Shown: one piece after another, positions 18,282 to 27,120 of the stretch
Layout of the letters: the number at the start of each line of letters is the position of its first letter
Position numbering within the stretch: the first letter of the stretch is position 1
Source of the DNA: Flavobacterium notoginsengisoli
GTDB taxonomy: Bacteria; Bacteroidota; Bacteroidia; Flavobacteriales; Flavobacteriaceae
DNA length: 64,000 bases
Direction: 5' to 3'
Assembly (NCBI RefSeq): GCF_014207905.1
Contig: NZ_JACHLB010000004.1
Coordinates: 62,001-126,000, forward strand
Translations under genes and position numbers: made by a program
Notes under the pieces: model-generated
Seen by the model: only the letters and a program-made list of their open reading frames with translations
What the model was told of the DNA's origin: nothing
Databases searched by the model: none

Positions 18282-18938
18282 TTATTTACTAAAATTATAA
18301 CTTAGTGAAACGCCCAGACCGAATTGAAATGTAGACGCGTAATCAGTAACTGCAACTGGTCCCCAGTAATAATCCCAATAATAATCGTACCCAACTGCTG
18401 CCGACATAGACTGCAAATAAGCCTGAAGATTAATTGACAATGGCGAATTGGTTTTTACTTTTACACCTCCTTTTACCTCCCAAGCAAAATAAGTTCCGTT
18501 GCCACTCCTTGGCGTTTCAAGTATCCCTATCCCCGCGCCCGCGCCAAGAAAAGGAAGCGCCTTCTGAGAACTTGAACCAAAATAATATGTGTAATCTAAT
18601 AATAGGTAATTAATTGCACCTTTATCGTCACCAGCATTAAGCTGAGTTCCAGCAGGAATGGGGTTACCTTCATTAGGTATAAGAACTTTTGTATACAATG
18701 GCATGTTTGTATCAAGTCTGTTATATTTTAATTCTATTGAAGCATTATCCATTATAAAATATTCCAAACCTATTCCGTACTCAAAACCATCTTCTACTCT
18801 AGCGTAAGAAGAATCGAAATCTACTCTGTCGGAAAAAGTATAACCTCCGTACAGATTAAGCAAAAATGACTGGCTGCTTTGCGCCGACGCTGCCAGCGAA
18901 AACAAAAAAGAGACTAATAATAAATAATACTTTTTCAT
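18282..18938 (-). CDS. Small outer-membrane beta-barrel protein (OmpW/porin-like)
   Basis: The 218-residue protein has a signal peptide ending ASAQS and then alternating strands of an eight-stranded barrel: LNLYGGYTFSDRVDF, YGIGLEYFIMDNASIELKYNR, YLLLDYTYYFG, and a final strand FQFGLGVSLSYNFSK ending near the C-terminus as outer-membrane barrels do. OmpW-like or generic porin-family identity cannot be separated from the sequence. It is monocistronic; its promoter carries the best copy of the 24-bp dyad at 19090-19113, so it probably belongs to the same regulon as the DUF1254/arylsulfatase pair. Confidence 0.8.
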   Translation of the reverse strand: MKKYYLLLVSFLFSLAASAQSSQSFLLNLYGGYTFSDRVDFDSSYARVEDGFEYGIGLEYFIMDNASIELKYNRLDTNMPLYTKVLIPNEGNPIPAGTQLNAGDDKGAINYLLLDYTYYFGSSSQKALPFLGAGAGIGILETPRSGNGTYFAWEVKGGVKVKTNSPLSINLQAYLQSMSAAVGYDYYWDYYWGPVAVTDYASTFQFGLGVSLSYNFSK

Positions 18939-19040
18939 AATTGTTGGTTTTAATTTGTAATAAATGAGTTTACTATTGCGAAGCCTGACTGTTTAAACGA
19001 AAATTTGATTAGGATTTTCAATTACAAGCTTATTAGTCTC

Positions 19041-19113
19041 CAAAGTTATTTTACAAAAATGATTCTCTGGTAAAATGAGAGGTCAATTAGGTTTCATATT
19101 ATAAAATGAAACC
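19041..19113 (-). promoter_or_regulatory. Promoter with upstream dyad (copy A)
   Basis: A TAACTTTG -7 box (19041-19048, minus strand) and a perfect dyad GGTTTCAT-N8-ATGAAACC (19090-19113) with centres 57 bp apart. Confidence 0.6.
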
Positions 19114-19246
19114 ATATTATGCCGTATTTCTAAAAAATTGCGTGCAACTCATTAGAAAATAGTTCCTTAGAAATACCTATTTCAAAACTTTATAAAATAG
19201 TATTAGGTTGGTCAAACTACTTCGCTTAAAAAACAACACAAAAAAA

Positions 19247-19281
19247 GCATTGAAAATCAACTATATGTTAACATTCAATGC
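19247..19281 (-). terminator. Hairpin terminator after the hypothetical gene
   Basis: GCATTGAA (19247-19254) and TTCAATGC (19274-19281) form the stem; on the minus strand it is followed by seven T. Confidence 0.65.
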
Positions 19282-19421
19282 CTAATTATAAATAACAATA
19301 AAACTTATCTATTTCTTCCTTTCGCTGGCGCAAGCGTCATAATCGTGAAAGTATGTTTTGAATTGGAAATATATTTTCGATAACCGTCCCTAATAATAAT
19401 TTAAATTGATTTTCTACATTC

Positions 19422-19952
19422 TTAACTACATTTTTTCAATGCAGATTTTAACGCTTTTCCAATTGATTCGAAATCTTCATTATTTGCAATTACGATTTCT
19501 TCTCCACTTAAGAAATTATATCCTTTTCGATTGCCAGCTGTCCCTCCGTTAATTGTCGGAGAGAATGTAATTTGATTATTTTGACGCTTAACATGTACAT
19601 AAAGCGAATCTTTCATTTGAGCTTTTATAGATCTTAATCCTGTACTTTTTTTATAATACTCTTCATTTTCTTTTCTCTCTTGATTCGTAAATTTCTTTAT
19701 GGTTTTAGATAAATCAAGATGTTTGAGAATTGTTTTACCAATTTCAGAATCTGATGAATTAGTTTCTAATATTGTAATTTCTTTTGATCTTGTAGAATAG
19801 GAGTTAATTATTGTATAATATGTTTCAAAGAAAATTCTATCAGAATATTGTACTACACTAATTGTTGGAATAAATGGCAACTTTTTTTGTTTTAAACGGT
19901 TAACCACCAACCCACAAAGCTGATCTACAAATTTATATAGATGAACAATCAT
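19422..19952 (-). CDS. Hypothetical protein, possible CdiI_3/DUF1436-type immunity protein
   Basis: The 176-residue soluble protein has no signal peptide or membrane segment. The region YVHVKRQNNQITFSPTINGG followed by a GYNFLSGEEIVI-like and IGKALKSALKKC stretch resembles the C-terminal pattern of contact-dependent-inhibition immunity proteins of the DUF1436/CdiI_3 group, but this is from memory of the pattern and is uncertain. No toxin gene is adjacent. It starts 9 bases after the stop of the amino-acid permease gene, so both are probably cotranscribed. Confidence 0.55.
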   Translation of the reverse strand: MIVHLYKFVDQLCGLVVNRLKQKKLPFIPTISVVQYSDRIFFETYYTIINSYSTRSKEITILETNSSDSEIGKTILKHLDLSKTIKKFTNQERKENEEYYKKSTGLRSIKAQMKDSLYVHVKRQNNQITFSPTINGGTAGNRKGYNFLSGEEIVIANNEDFESIGKALKSALKKCS

Positions 19953-19961
19953 AGTAGAAAC

Positions 19962-21389
19962 TTAGTTGTTTTTCGCCTTAAAAACTTTATAACAAATAAA
20001 AAGAATCCCCAACCAAATCGGAATCAATTCTACAGATATCTTCATATTCGTCATCCACATGATGGATAAAATTCCCAATAAAAATGCGAAACAGATGTAA
20101 TTGCTTATTGGATAAAATATCGAAGCAAACTTAGTTTTTATGTTTTCATTGTCTTTAGTTTGTCTAAATTTTAGATGCGTATACGAGATCATAACCCAGT
20201 TAATGACTAAACATGAAACTACCAAAGACATTAAAATACTAAAAGCTTCTTCTGGAATTACTTTGTTTATTAAAATACAAATAGCGGCAAAACAGGATGA
20301 AACTAAAATAGCATTTACTGGCACCGATTGTTTGTTTAACTTCTTTAAAAATTGAGGAGCACTATTTTGATCTGCTAAACCAAATAACATTCGGGAATTG
20401 CTGTAAACGCTACTATTGTATACCGATAATGCTGCAGTCAAAACAATTAAATTAAGCACATTGGCTATAAGTTTTGTAAAAAATATTTTGTAGCCAAACA
20501 AATCGAATTCCATTCCGTTTAAATTTTGAAAAACCATTACAAACGGACTACTATCTGTTGTAATTTGTCTCCAAGGCGATAAAGCAAATAAAATGACTAA
20601 CGCACCAACATAAAATATCAAGATTCTATAAATAACCTGATTGGTCGCTTTCGGAATATTCTTTTCTGGATTTTCTGCCTCAGCTGCCGTAATTCCAATT
20701 AACTCTAAACCACCAAAAGAAAACATAATCAACGCCATTGCTGATAATAGCCCTTGAAAATCTCCAGTAGCTGTTTTTTCAAAAACACCTTTTGGAAAGA
20801 AACCTCCATCGTTATATAAATTATGAATTGTAGCGTGCTCTCCTCCTGTTCCACTTACTAGTAAATAAGTTCCGAAAAGGATCATCGCAATAATGGCAAA
20901 GACTTTTATAATAGAAAACCAAAATTCTGTTTCTCCGTATACTTTTACAGAAGCAAAATTTAAAGCATTAATCACCAGAAAGAAAAATAAACTGGATGCC
21001 CAAAGCGGAATTTCTGGCCACCAAAACTGTACATAAACACCAATAGCGGTAAGTTCAGCCATACTGACTAAAATATACAAAATCCAATAATTCCAACCCG
21101 ACGCAAAACCTGCAAAAGAACCGCAATACTTATAAGCAAAATAGCTAAAACTTCCTGAAACAGGTTCTTCAACAACCATTTCACCAAGTTGTCTCATTAT
21201 AAAAAAAGCGATAATTCCGGCAATTGCATATCCTAAAATAACAGACGGCCCTGCTAATACTGCCGCTGGACCAATGCCAAGGAAAAGTCCTGTTCCTATT
21301 GATCCGCCTAAGGCAATTAACTGAATGTGTCGGTTAGTCAATCCGCGTTTAAGCTGATTGTCTTTTATTTCTTCATTTTTTTCTTTCAC
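19962..21389 (-). CDS. APC-superfamily amino-acid permease (AAT type)
   Basis: The 475-residue protein has twelve predicted membrane segments and the signature of the amino-acid transporter family related to AroP, PheP, GabP and LysP: IQLIALGGSIGTGLFLG in helix 1 and GELVVEEPVSGSFSYFAYKY-like sequence (MVVEEPVSGSFSYFA) in helix 2-3, and FGGLELIGITAAEAENPEKNIPKA in helix 6. It should import an amino acid by proton symport; the substrate cannot be fixed. The start codon is GTG at 21389. A TACATTTG -7 box lies at 21423-21430. The following hypothetical gene probably shares the transcript. Confidence 0.9.
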   Translation of the reverse strand: MKEKNEEIKDNQLKRGLTNRHIQLIALGGSIGTGLFLGIGPAAVLAGPSVILGYAIAGIIAFFIMRQLGEMVVEEPVSGSFSYFAYKYCGSFAGFASGWNYWILYILVSMAELTAIGVYVQFWWPEIPLWASSLFFFLVINALNFASVKVYGETEFWFSIIKVFAIIAMILFGTYLLVSGTGGEHATIHNLYNDGGFFPKGVFEKTATGDFQGLLSAMALIMFSFGGLELIGITAAEAENPEKNIPKATNQVIYRILIFYVGALVILFALSPWRQITTDSSPFVMVFQNLNGMEFDLFGYKIFFTKLIANVLNLIVLTAALSVYNSSVYSNSRMLFGLADQNSAPQFLKKLNKQSVPVNAILVSSCFAAICILINKVIPEEAFSILMSLVVSCLVINWVMISYTHLKFRQTKDNENIKTKFASIFYPISNYICFAFLLGILSIMWMTNMKISVELIPIWLGILFICYKVFKAKNN

Positions 21390-21422
21390 GAATTAGATTG
21401 TTTAAGGGATTTAATGTAAACA

Positions 21423-21430
21423 CAAATGTA
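21423..21430 (-). promoter_or_regulatory. -7 promoter box for the permease gene
   Basis: The complement of CAAATGTA reads TACATTTG, a perfect TAnnTTTG box 33 bases before the GTG start. Direct repeats GTACAAAC at 21428-21435 and 21461-21468 overlap and flank it. Confidence 0.6.
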
Positions 21431-21539
21431 CAAACACGAAGATAAGTTAAAAAAGCAAGCGTACAAACCTCTATTCTACCCCAACTATCAAAATCAAATA
21501 TCACCGTTTTTTTATTCATCCTCCAGTATCAGAAACAAA

Positions 21540-21566
21540 AAACGCTAAATCAATGATTTAGCGTTT
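21540..21566 (-). terminator. Strong hairpin terminator of the 3-keto-sugar operon
   Basis: AAACGCTAAATCA (21540-21552) and TGATTTAGCGTTT (21554-21566) form a 13-bp perfect stem, followed by a T-run on the minus strand. Confidence 0.85.
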
Positions 21567-21603
21567 CTAGTAAATGTGTACTTTCAATTATATAGCAAAT
21601 GTA

Positions 21604-22971
21604 TTATTTCAATTCCTTGATTTTAATACTTCTAAAACTTACTTCATTTCCATGATCCTGTATTAAAATATGTCCTTTCGGTGCTTCACCAAAATCTGGC
21701 CATATTTTGTATTTACTTTGTGCCACTAAATCACGGAAAGCTTGTGAACCTCTTTCATATTCTAAAACTTTTACGCCATTTAGATAATGTTCAACATGAT
21801 TATTTGGATATACAATTACACGTCCTGTATTCCAATTTCCAGGTTTACGGAAAAAACGTTGTGTCTTTTTGGCTGTAATTAAATCATAAAGAGAGCCAAG
21901 TGTTCGGTTTCCGTCTCTTCCTAATTTTGCATCAGGATGACGTTCATCATCAAGTAATTGATATTCTAATCCAATTGCCGAGCCTTTGCTCTTTTCATTC
22001 AACGTAACAAAATATTTAATTCCGCTATTTGCTCCTTCGGTTAGTTTAAAATCAAAAGATAAATCAAATGCAGCATATTCTTGTTGAGACACAATATCAC
22101 CACCATTTGTAGATTCGTCACCATTTGATGCCATTACCTGCAAAATACCATCTTTTACTCTCCAGCCTTTCTCTGGAAAAGTTTTCTTATGAGCTCCAAC
22201 CCAACCATTTGTCGTTTTTCCATCAAAAAGTAATTTCCAGCCATTTTGTTCTTCATAAGAAGTTAACTTATTTGGAACAAGACCGGCAACATAAACTCCG
22301 TTTGGAAAAGGAAGCTCTTTTATATTTTTTGTCTGAATTCTGATGTTTTTCCAGTAAATTTTAATTCCAGCATCTTTAGCTTTTCCGATAGCGTGAACTT
22401 GCAATGCAATAATTCCTTGATTTGCCGATAAAGAATCTACCAAAAAAGAAACAGGCTGATCATCTAACCATGTTTTTACTTTCTGTCCAATACATTCTAT
22501 ACGCACTTTATGAAAAACATTTGGAGTAAAAAGAATTTGCCCTTGTGGATTATTTGATACTGGATAAAGCCATTCTCTTCGTCCTTCATCATAAATTCCG
22601 CCGCTCCATTTACGTCCAGAAGGATCTACATCATATTGATAACCATATACTTTTCCTTTTCCGTCATTTGCTTTTGGGTCAAAATTACTTTTAAACTGTA
22701 TTCCAGAATTTGAAACACTATCGGTCATCATAGTTTCCAATTCCAATACAAAATCTCCTGTTATACGTTTATCAGAAGCTAAAAAAGAATTTGGTGATTT
22801 TTCAACTGTAGTTCCAACGATCATTCCGTTTTCTACGTTATAAGTGGCAGAACCTGTGAGTTGTTTCCATCCATTCAATGTTTTTCCGTCAAATAATGAC
22901 TGCCAATTATTGGATTGAGCATTGGAAAATAGCGCTGTAAATAAAAAAAAGAGTGTTGCAATTTGTTTCAT
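21604..22971 (-). CDS. Protein with two DUF1080 (3-keto-disaccharide hydrolase) domains
   Basis: The 455-residue secreted protein has a signal peptide (ALFSNAQS) and two tandem DUF1080 domains, about 23-213 and 240-455. Each starts with the family pattern WQSLFDGKTLNGWKQL / WKLLFDGKTTNGWVGA and contains LE-TE-NSGIQF/NSGIKY strands. DUF1080 proteins are concanavalin-fold enzymes now linked to cleavage or elimination of 3-keto-glycosides. It is the last gene of an operon with two Gfo/Idh/MocA oxidoreductases that would oxidise the sugar at C3 (gaps 11-25 bases), so it probably cleaves the 3-keto-glycoside in the periplasm. Two fused copies may act as a bidomain enzyme, or one copy may bind the sugar. 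Confidence 0.88.
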   Translation of the reverse strand: MKQIATLFFLFTALFSNAQSNNWQSLFDGKTLNGWKQLTGSATYNVENGMIVGTTVEKSPNSFLASDKRITGDFVLELETMMTDSVSNSGIQFKSNFDPKANDGKGKVYGYQYDVDPSGRKWSGGIYDEGRREWLYPVSNNPQGQILFTPNVFHKVRIECIGQKVKTWLDDQPVSFLVDSLSANQGIIALQVHAIGKAKDAGIKIYWKNIRIQTKNIKELPFPNGVYVAGLVPNKLTSYEEQNGWKLLFDGKTTNGWVGAHKKTFPEKGWRVKDGILQVMASNGDESTNGGDIVSQQEYAAFDLSFDFKLTEGANSGIKYFVTLNEKSKGSAIGLEYQLLDDERHPDAKLGRDGNRTLGSLYDLITAKKTQRFFRKPGNWNTGRVIVYPNNHVEHYLNGVKVLEYERGSQAFRDLVAQSKYKIWPDFGEAPKGHILIQDHGNEVSFRSIKIKELK

Positions 22972-22982
22972 TCTATATGGGT

Positions 22983-24197
22983 TTAGATATTAGTAAGATT
23001 AAATTCAGGTTTCCATTTTTGAATGGAATCTTCATAGATAGATTTATTCATAAGATGCACGCAAAAAGCTGTAGTTGCCCCCGTAATAACATTTGATGCA
23101 GGCAAACTTCCTTCATTAATTGTTTTATAAAATTCCTGTAATGCGTACCAGCTTCCGTCTTTCGATTTTTCTTTTAAAATCGGGATGCCTCCATCGTTAT
23201 TCCATTCAATTTTTGTAGCGCCAGTAACGCCATCAACAACTTCTAATTCTTTTCTAGTATTTTTTTCAGGAAAGAAAACGCCTTCATCTACTAATAATTG
23301 AATCGTTCCTTTTGTTCCTTTTATTTTAAACAAATAATCGTCTTTTGCATTACTGCAAGTAGCGCCAAAATTTCCGATCATTCCATCTTTACTGTATCGA
23401 AGAATGGTTTGAACATTATCAAAAGTTTCTCTTCCGTCTTTATAATAATCTATACCGCCTGTACCGATTATTTCGTCAGGATGTGTGTTGAAAGCCCAAT
23501 TAATAAAATCAACCTGATGCGATAACAACTCAGCTGGCAATCCTCCAGAATATTCTTTATACATACGCCAATTGATTTGCCTGTCGGTACAACCTGAAGG
23601 AACTGGTCTTCGCCAGCTTGCATTACGATCCCAACGACAGTCAATTTGTGTTACTTTGCCCAGATAATTTTTATCAATCATTTCTTTTACTTTAAAATAA
23701 AGTGGCGTATATCGGTATTGATGCCCAACTTGCAATACTTGTTTTGGATGCTGTTTCATTAAATTGACCAAATCGAGTGCTTGCTCTGCATTATAAGTCA
23801 TTGTTTTTTCGAGATAAACATGTTTTCCAGCCTTAATAGCTGCAGATGCTATTTCATAATGAAGATATAAAGGAACGGCAATAATAACAGCGTCAATTTT
23901 TTTATCGTCTAAGACTTTACGATAATCGGTTTCGTACTTAAGATTATTTGCTTTATTAATCATCTTTGCCTGATCGAGTCTAAACGGCAAAACATCACAA
24001 ACTGTTTTAAGCGTAAATTCGGTCGGCATTTCTTTAAGAACAAAACTTAATCCGTTTCCTCTGTCGCCACAGCCAATTACAGCAACCGAAATATTCTTTT
24101 TTTCCTCATCTAAAACTGCAGCTTGCAAAATCTGCTGATGCAGTAATAAGCCAGTTGTAAATAAGCCCGTTTGGCGTATAAAATCTCTGCGTTTCAT
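22983..24197 (-). CDS. Exported Gfo/Idh/MocA oxidoreductase with a flavinylation-like motif
   Basis: The 404-residue protein has a Tat-type signal (KRRDFIRQTGLFTTGLLLHQ) and a Gfo/Idh/MocA fold: dinucleotide motif VAVIGCGDRGNG (38-49), catalytic-type EKTMTYN at 130-136, and an alpha/beta C-terminal domain. Such proteins oxidise or reduce sugars at C3 with NAD(P), often with tightly bound cofactor when exported. Unusually, residues 322-328 read DGVTGAT, the pattern recognised by ApbE when it attaches FMN to Thr, and a second TGAT lies at 372-375. The gene lies directly downstream of apbE (18-base gap). FMN attachment is an inference; the motif may be a chance feature of the family. Confidence 0.88.
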   Translation of the reverse strand: MKRRDFIRQTGLFTTGLLLHQQILQAAVLDEEKKNISVAVIGCGDRGNGLSFVLKEMPTEFTLKTVCDVLPFRLDQAKMINKANNLKYETDYRKVLDDKKIDAVIIAVPLYLHYEIASAAIKAGKHVYLEKTMTYNAEQALDLVNLMKQHPKQVLQVGHQYRYTPLYFKVKEMIDKNYLGKVTQIDCRWDRNASWRRPVPSGCTDRQINWRMYKEYSGGLPAELLSHQVDFINWAFNTHPDEIIGTGGIDYYKDGRETFDNVQTILRYSKDGMIGNFGATCSNAKDDYLFKIKGTKGTIQLLVDEGVFFPEKNTRKELEVVDGVTGATKIEWNNDGGIPILKEKSKDGSWYALQEFYKTINEGSLPASNVITGATTAFCVHLMNKSIYEDSIQKWKPEFNLTNI

Positions 24198-24215
24198 GTG
24201 GTTTATTAATAATAG

Positions 24216-25253
24216 TTAGTCATTTTTTAATTTTAAAAAAGCAGTACTAGCTTTTGTAGAAATAGTTCCAGTGTTATTTTTATAAATAAAATAAGCGGCA
24301 ATATTTTTTCTCTTTTCTACAAAATTCAACGCTTTTTCGAGTCCCATTAGCATAAGTGCATTATCGTAAGCATCTGCCGTTATAGCGTCTTCTGCATATA
24401 CTGTAACACTAATGAGTTCATTATCCTGCGGATAACCTGTTTTAGGATTTATTAAATGTGTAATCTTACGGCCATTACTCTCATGAAATTTTCTGTAGCT
24501 TCCCGATGTTGTAATAGCGCCTTTATTTAATTGTACAATTTCATTAAAAGGCTGATTGTCAAATTCATTTTCCGAAGGCGATTCAATACCAATTTTCATT
24601 TTCTCACCAGAAGGCTGTTTTGTTCCTTTTACTCGTAGTTCTCCTCCTAGTTCAACGACATAATTATGAATGTTGTATTGCTCCAGTAAATCTGCTAGAA
24701 TATCAACACTATAACCTTGTGCTATGCCGTCAAGATCAATTTTTATGCATGGTTTTTTCTTAGACAAATAGTTTCCTTTCAATTCTATGAAATCGCTGTT
24801 TATACAGTTTAGAAGTGAAAGTATTCCTGATGCATCTGGAATGTTCTCTGTTTTTGTCTTGCCAAATCCCCAAGCTTCTATTAAAGGATAAACTGTTATA
24901 TCAAAAAGTCCGTCTGTGTCTTTGTTTACTAAGAGTGCTTTTTTGATAACAGCAAGTAAATGCTTATCTAAAATGATTCCTTCTTCCGAATTATTAAACT
25001 GATTTATCTTTGAATCGCTTTTGTATAATGAAAGTGAATTATCCAGCTGCATTAATTTCTCATCAATTATTTTCTTAGTCACAATGCTGTCTTTTCCGTA
25101 ATAGACAATGCTGTAAGTTGTTCCTTGTGCTTTGCCAGTAATTGTATAGCGATTCCATTCAGCATAACAACACGTTGTTGTAACGATCAGAAAAACAATT
25201 GAAATCAATGATTTATTTAATAGAACATTTATCATTTTGAATAATAACTTCAA
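24216..25253 (-). CDS. apbE: FAD:protein FMN transferase (ApbE)
   Basis: The 345-residue exported protein carries all family motifs: GTTYSIVYYG near the start, LYKSDSKINQFN, GLFDITVYPLIEAWGFG, IDLDGIAQGYSVD, VELGGELRVKG, TTSGSYRKF, HLINPKTGYP and DAITADAYDNALMLMG, which includes the Mg-binding Asp. ApbE transfers FMN from FAD to Thr or Ser in a D-x-x-(S/T)-G-A-(T/S) motif of exported proteins. The gene lies between two Gfo/Idh/MocA genes in a tight operon (gaps 25 and 18 bases). No classical FMN_bind, RnfG or NqrC partner gene is in the window, which makes the DGVTGAT motif in the next gene the only visible candidate target. Confidence 0.92.
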   Translation of the reverse strand: MKLLFKMINVLLNKSLISIVFLIVTTTCCYAEWNRYTITGKAQGTTYSIVYYGKDSIVTKKIIDEKLMQLDNSLSLYKSDSKINQFNNSEEGIILDKHLLAVIKKALLVNKDTDGLFDITVYPLIEAWGFGKTKTENIPDASGILSLLNCINSDFIELKGNYLSKKKPCIKIDLDGIAQGYSVDILADLLEQYNIHNYVVELGGELRVKGTKQPSGEKMKIGIESPSENEFDNQPFNEIVQLNKGAITTSGSYRKFHESNGRKITHLINPKTGYPQDNELISVTVYAEDAITADAYDNALMLMGLEKALNFVEKRKNIAAYFIYKNNTGTISTKASTAFLKLKND

Positions 25254-25278
25254 TTCTTATTAATTGCTAAACAAAGAT

Positions 25279-26706
25279 TTACACTTTATAAAATTGTTCC
25301 CATTCTTTATGAGGCGGCGGACCTACAAGAAGCTCATTTGCATTTTTACTGCTAGTAATGATTTTATTTTTTCTATCGAAAACAATTTTTTCTCCAGTCC
25401 ATTGTGCTAAAACGCCAAGACAGAAAACTTGACTTAAAGGTCCAGCTATCTCAAAAGGCGAACGTGTTTTTTCTTCTCCTTTACATGCTTTTAGGAAATT
25501 AGCAAAATGATTTGACGTGCTTTGTGGAACATGAGGCAAACGAGAAGCCATTTCTTTTGCTTTCTCTTCTGGAATAATAGACAACGTACTTCCATGAGAA
25601 CCTCCTTTAAAAGTCAAATCTTTACTGTAAATAATTTTACCCGGATTTAGTTTTGCTGGTAAAACCGCACCATTACTTGGTGGTGGAATATTAGGATCTA
25701 AGCCTTGTTCTCCATAACCTGCAGGTATTGGCGGAAGATTATCAACGCCATCATACCATTTTACTTCAACTGGTGGTTTAGTACCTCTTTTTGGAAACTT
25801 AAACGAAAGTGTCGTTGACATTGGAAAGAAGAAATCATTATGTCCATCTAATCTTATCGGATCAACCTCATAAGGAAGTCCAAGATCTAAAAACTGATGC
25901 GCTGTATCGAGAATATGCGCTCCCCAATCGCCTAACGCTCCCATTCCAAAATCAAACCAACATCTCCACTGTCCGTTTACAAATTCTTTATTAAATTGAT
26001 GTCCGTAAGTCTGCATTTGCCAAATATTCCAATCTAATGTACTTGGTATAGGTTCTGCGGGCGGAAATGAAGTAATTTTAGGATCCCAGCCATGCCAACG
26101 CCTAGGCGAATTCATGTGTGCCGTTATAGCAGTGACATCTTTTATAATTCCAGCATCTGTCCAAGCTTTAAACTGAAAATAATTGGCCTCAGAATGTCCT
26201 TGATTTCCCATTTGAGTAACTACTTTCGGATGCTTTTTGGCGGCTTTTATCATTAATTCTACTTCATTGAAAGTACGTGCCATTGGTTTTTCTACATAAA
26301 CATGTTTACCAAGATCTATCGCCATCATTGTAATGGGAAAATGAGAAAAGTCAGGCGTGCCAATACAAACGGCTTCGATCTGATTCCCCATTTTATCAAA
26401 CATTTGTCTGAAATCTTTAAATCTAGGCACATCTGGAAATTGTTTGAGTATGTCTAAAGTCTGAGGCGCTTCCATATCTACATCGCAAAGTGCTACGATA
26501 TTGGCAAGCCCTGTATTATACAATTCACGAATGATGTCTGCTCCTCGATTGCCAATTCCTACGCATGCAAGATTTACTTTGTCGGCCGTTCCTCCAGAAA
26601 TTTTTAGTTCATTTGAAAACAAGAAACTCGGCACTGCTGTTGCAGCAGCTGTTGCTAATAAAGTATTCGCTAAAAACTTTCTTCTCGAATAATAATTGTC
26701 TGACAT
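25279..26706 (-). CDS. Exported Gfo/Idh/MocA oxidoreductase, first gene of the 3-keto-sugar operon
   Basis: The 475-residue protein starts with a Tat signal (SRRKFLANTLLATAAATAVP) and has the Rossmann motif VNLACVGIGNRGAD and EKPMARTFNE (catalytic Lys of EKP). It then carries a long C-terminal domain typical of the large exported branch of Gfo/Idh/MocA proteins found in Bacteroidota and Planctomycetota. With the second oxidoreductase and the DUF1080 protein it fits the route in which a glycoside is oxidised at C3, cleaved, and the 3-keto sugar reduced again. No AraC or ECF regulator gene is adjacent. The upstream neighbour is closed by a strong terminator, so the operon promoter lies in 26707-27077. 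Confidence 0.9.
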   Translation of the reverse strand: MSDNYYSRRKFLANTLLATAAATAVPSFLFSNELKISGGTADKVNLACVGIGNRGADIIRELYNTGLANIVALCDVDMEAPQTLDILKQFPDVPRFKDFRQMFDKMGNQIEAVCIGTPDFSHFPITMMAIDLGKHVYVEKPMARTFNEVELMIKAAKKHPKVVTQMGNQGHSEANYFQFKAWTDAGIIKDVTAITAHMNSPRRWHGWDPKITSFPPAEPIPSTLDWNIWQMQTYGHQFNKEFVNGQWRCWFDFGMGALGDWGAHILDTAHQFLDLGLPYEVDPIRLDGHNDFFFPMSTTLSFKFPKRGTKPPVEVKWYDGVDNLPPIPAGYGEQGLDPNIPPPSNGAVLPAKLNPGKIIYSKDLTFKGGSHGSTLSIIPEEKAKEMASRLPHVPQSTSNHFANFLKACKGEEKTRSPFEIAGPLSQVFCLGVLAQWTGEKIVFDRKNKIITSSKNANELLVGPPPHKEWEQFYKV

Positions 26707-27120
26707 ATATATGGTTTTTTAGATAGTTCATAATAAGTATGCAATTGTAAATAATCAGAAAATCAGCTTTTGCCGAATCTGTTTAAAATTACATAAAACA
26801 AGGGGAAAAATCTTGAAAAGAATTTCATCAAAAACGTTTCTCATCAAATTGTAAGAAAGTTCATTACCCAAAGAACATTATTATTATTCAATTTGAAAGT
26901 ACAAATCGTGTCATTTTTTACACTGTTTGATTCATATCAGGGCGATGAGGGCTAAAAAATAAGAAAAAATTCTTTTTTAACACAAAATAATAACACTGGT
27001 TATTCCAATTTATAATTTAAGAAAGAAGTGTATTTTTAATTAGTTTTTTTTATGTGAGACCAAAAATTCTAAAAAAAACTGCCCGATTTATTTGAAACAA
27101 ACCGGGCAGTATAATAAAGA
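26707..27120. other. Intergenic region upstream of the 3-keto-sugar operon
   Basis: AT-rich and without coding capacity apart from the terminator at 27078-27110. It should contain the operon promoter, but no TAnnTTTG box was recognised. Confidence 0.5.
27078..27110 (-). terminator. Strong hairpin terminator of the GHL10 gene
   Basis: ACTGCCCG (27078-27085) pairs with CGGGCAGT (27103-27110); on the minus strand the stem is followed by eight T. Confidence 0.88.

Larger units (their letters stand above)
18939..19421. other. Intergenic region with promoter and terminator
   Basis: Holds the promoter and dyad of the porin gene (19041-19113) and the terminator of the next minus-strand gene (19247-19281). 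No gene was seen. Confidence 0.6.
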
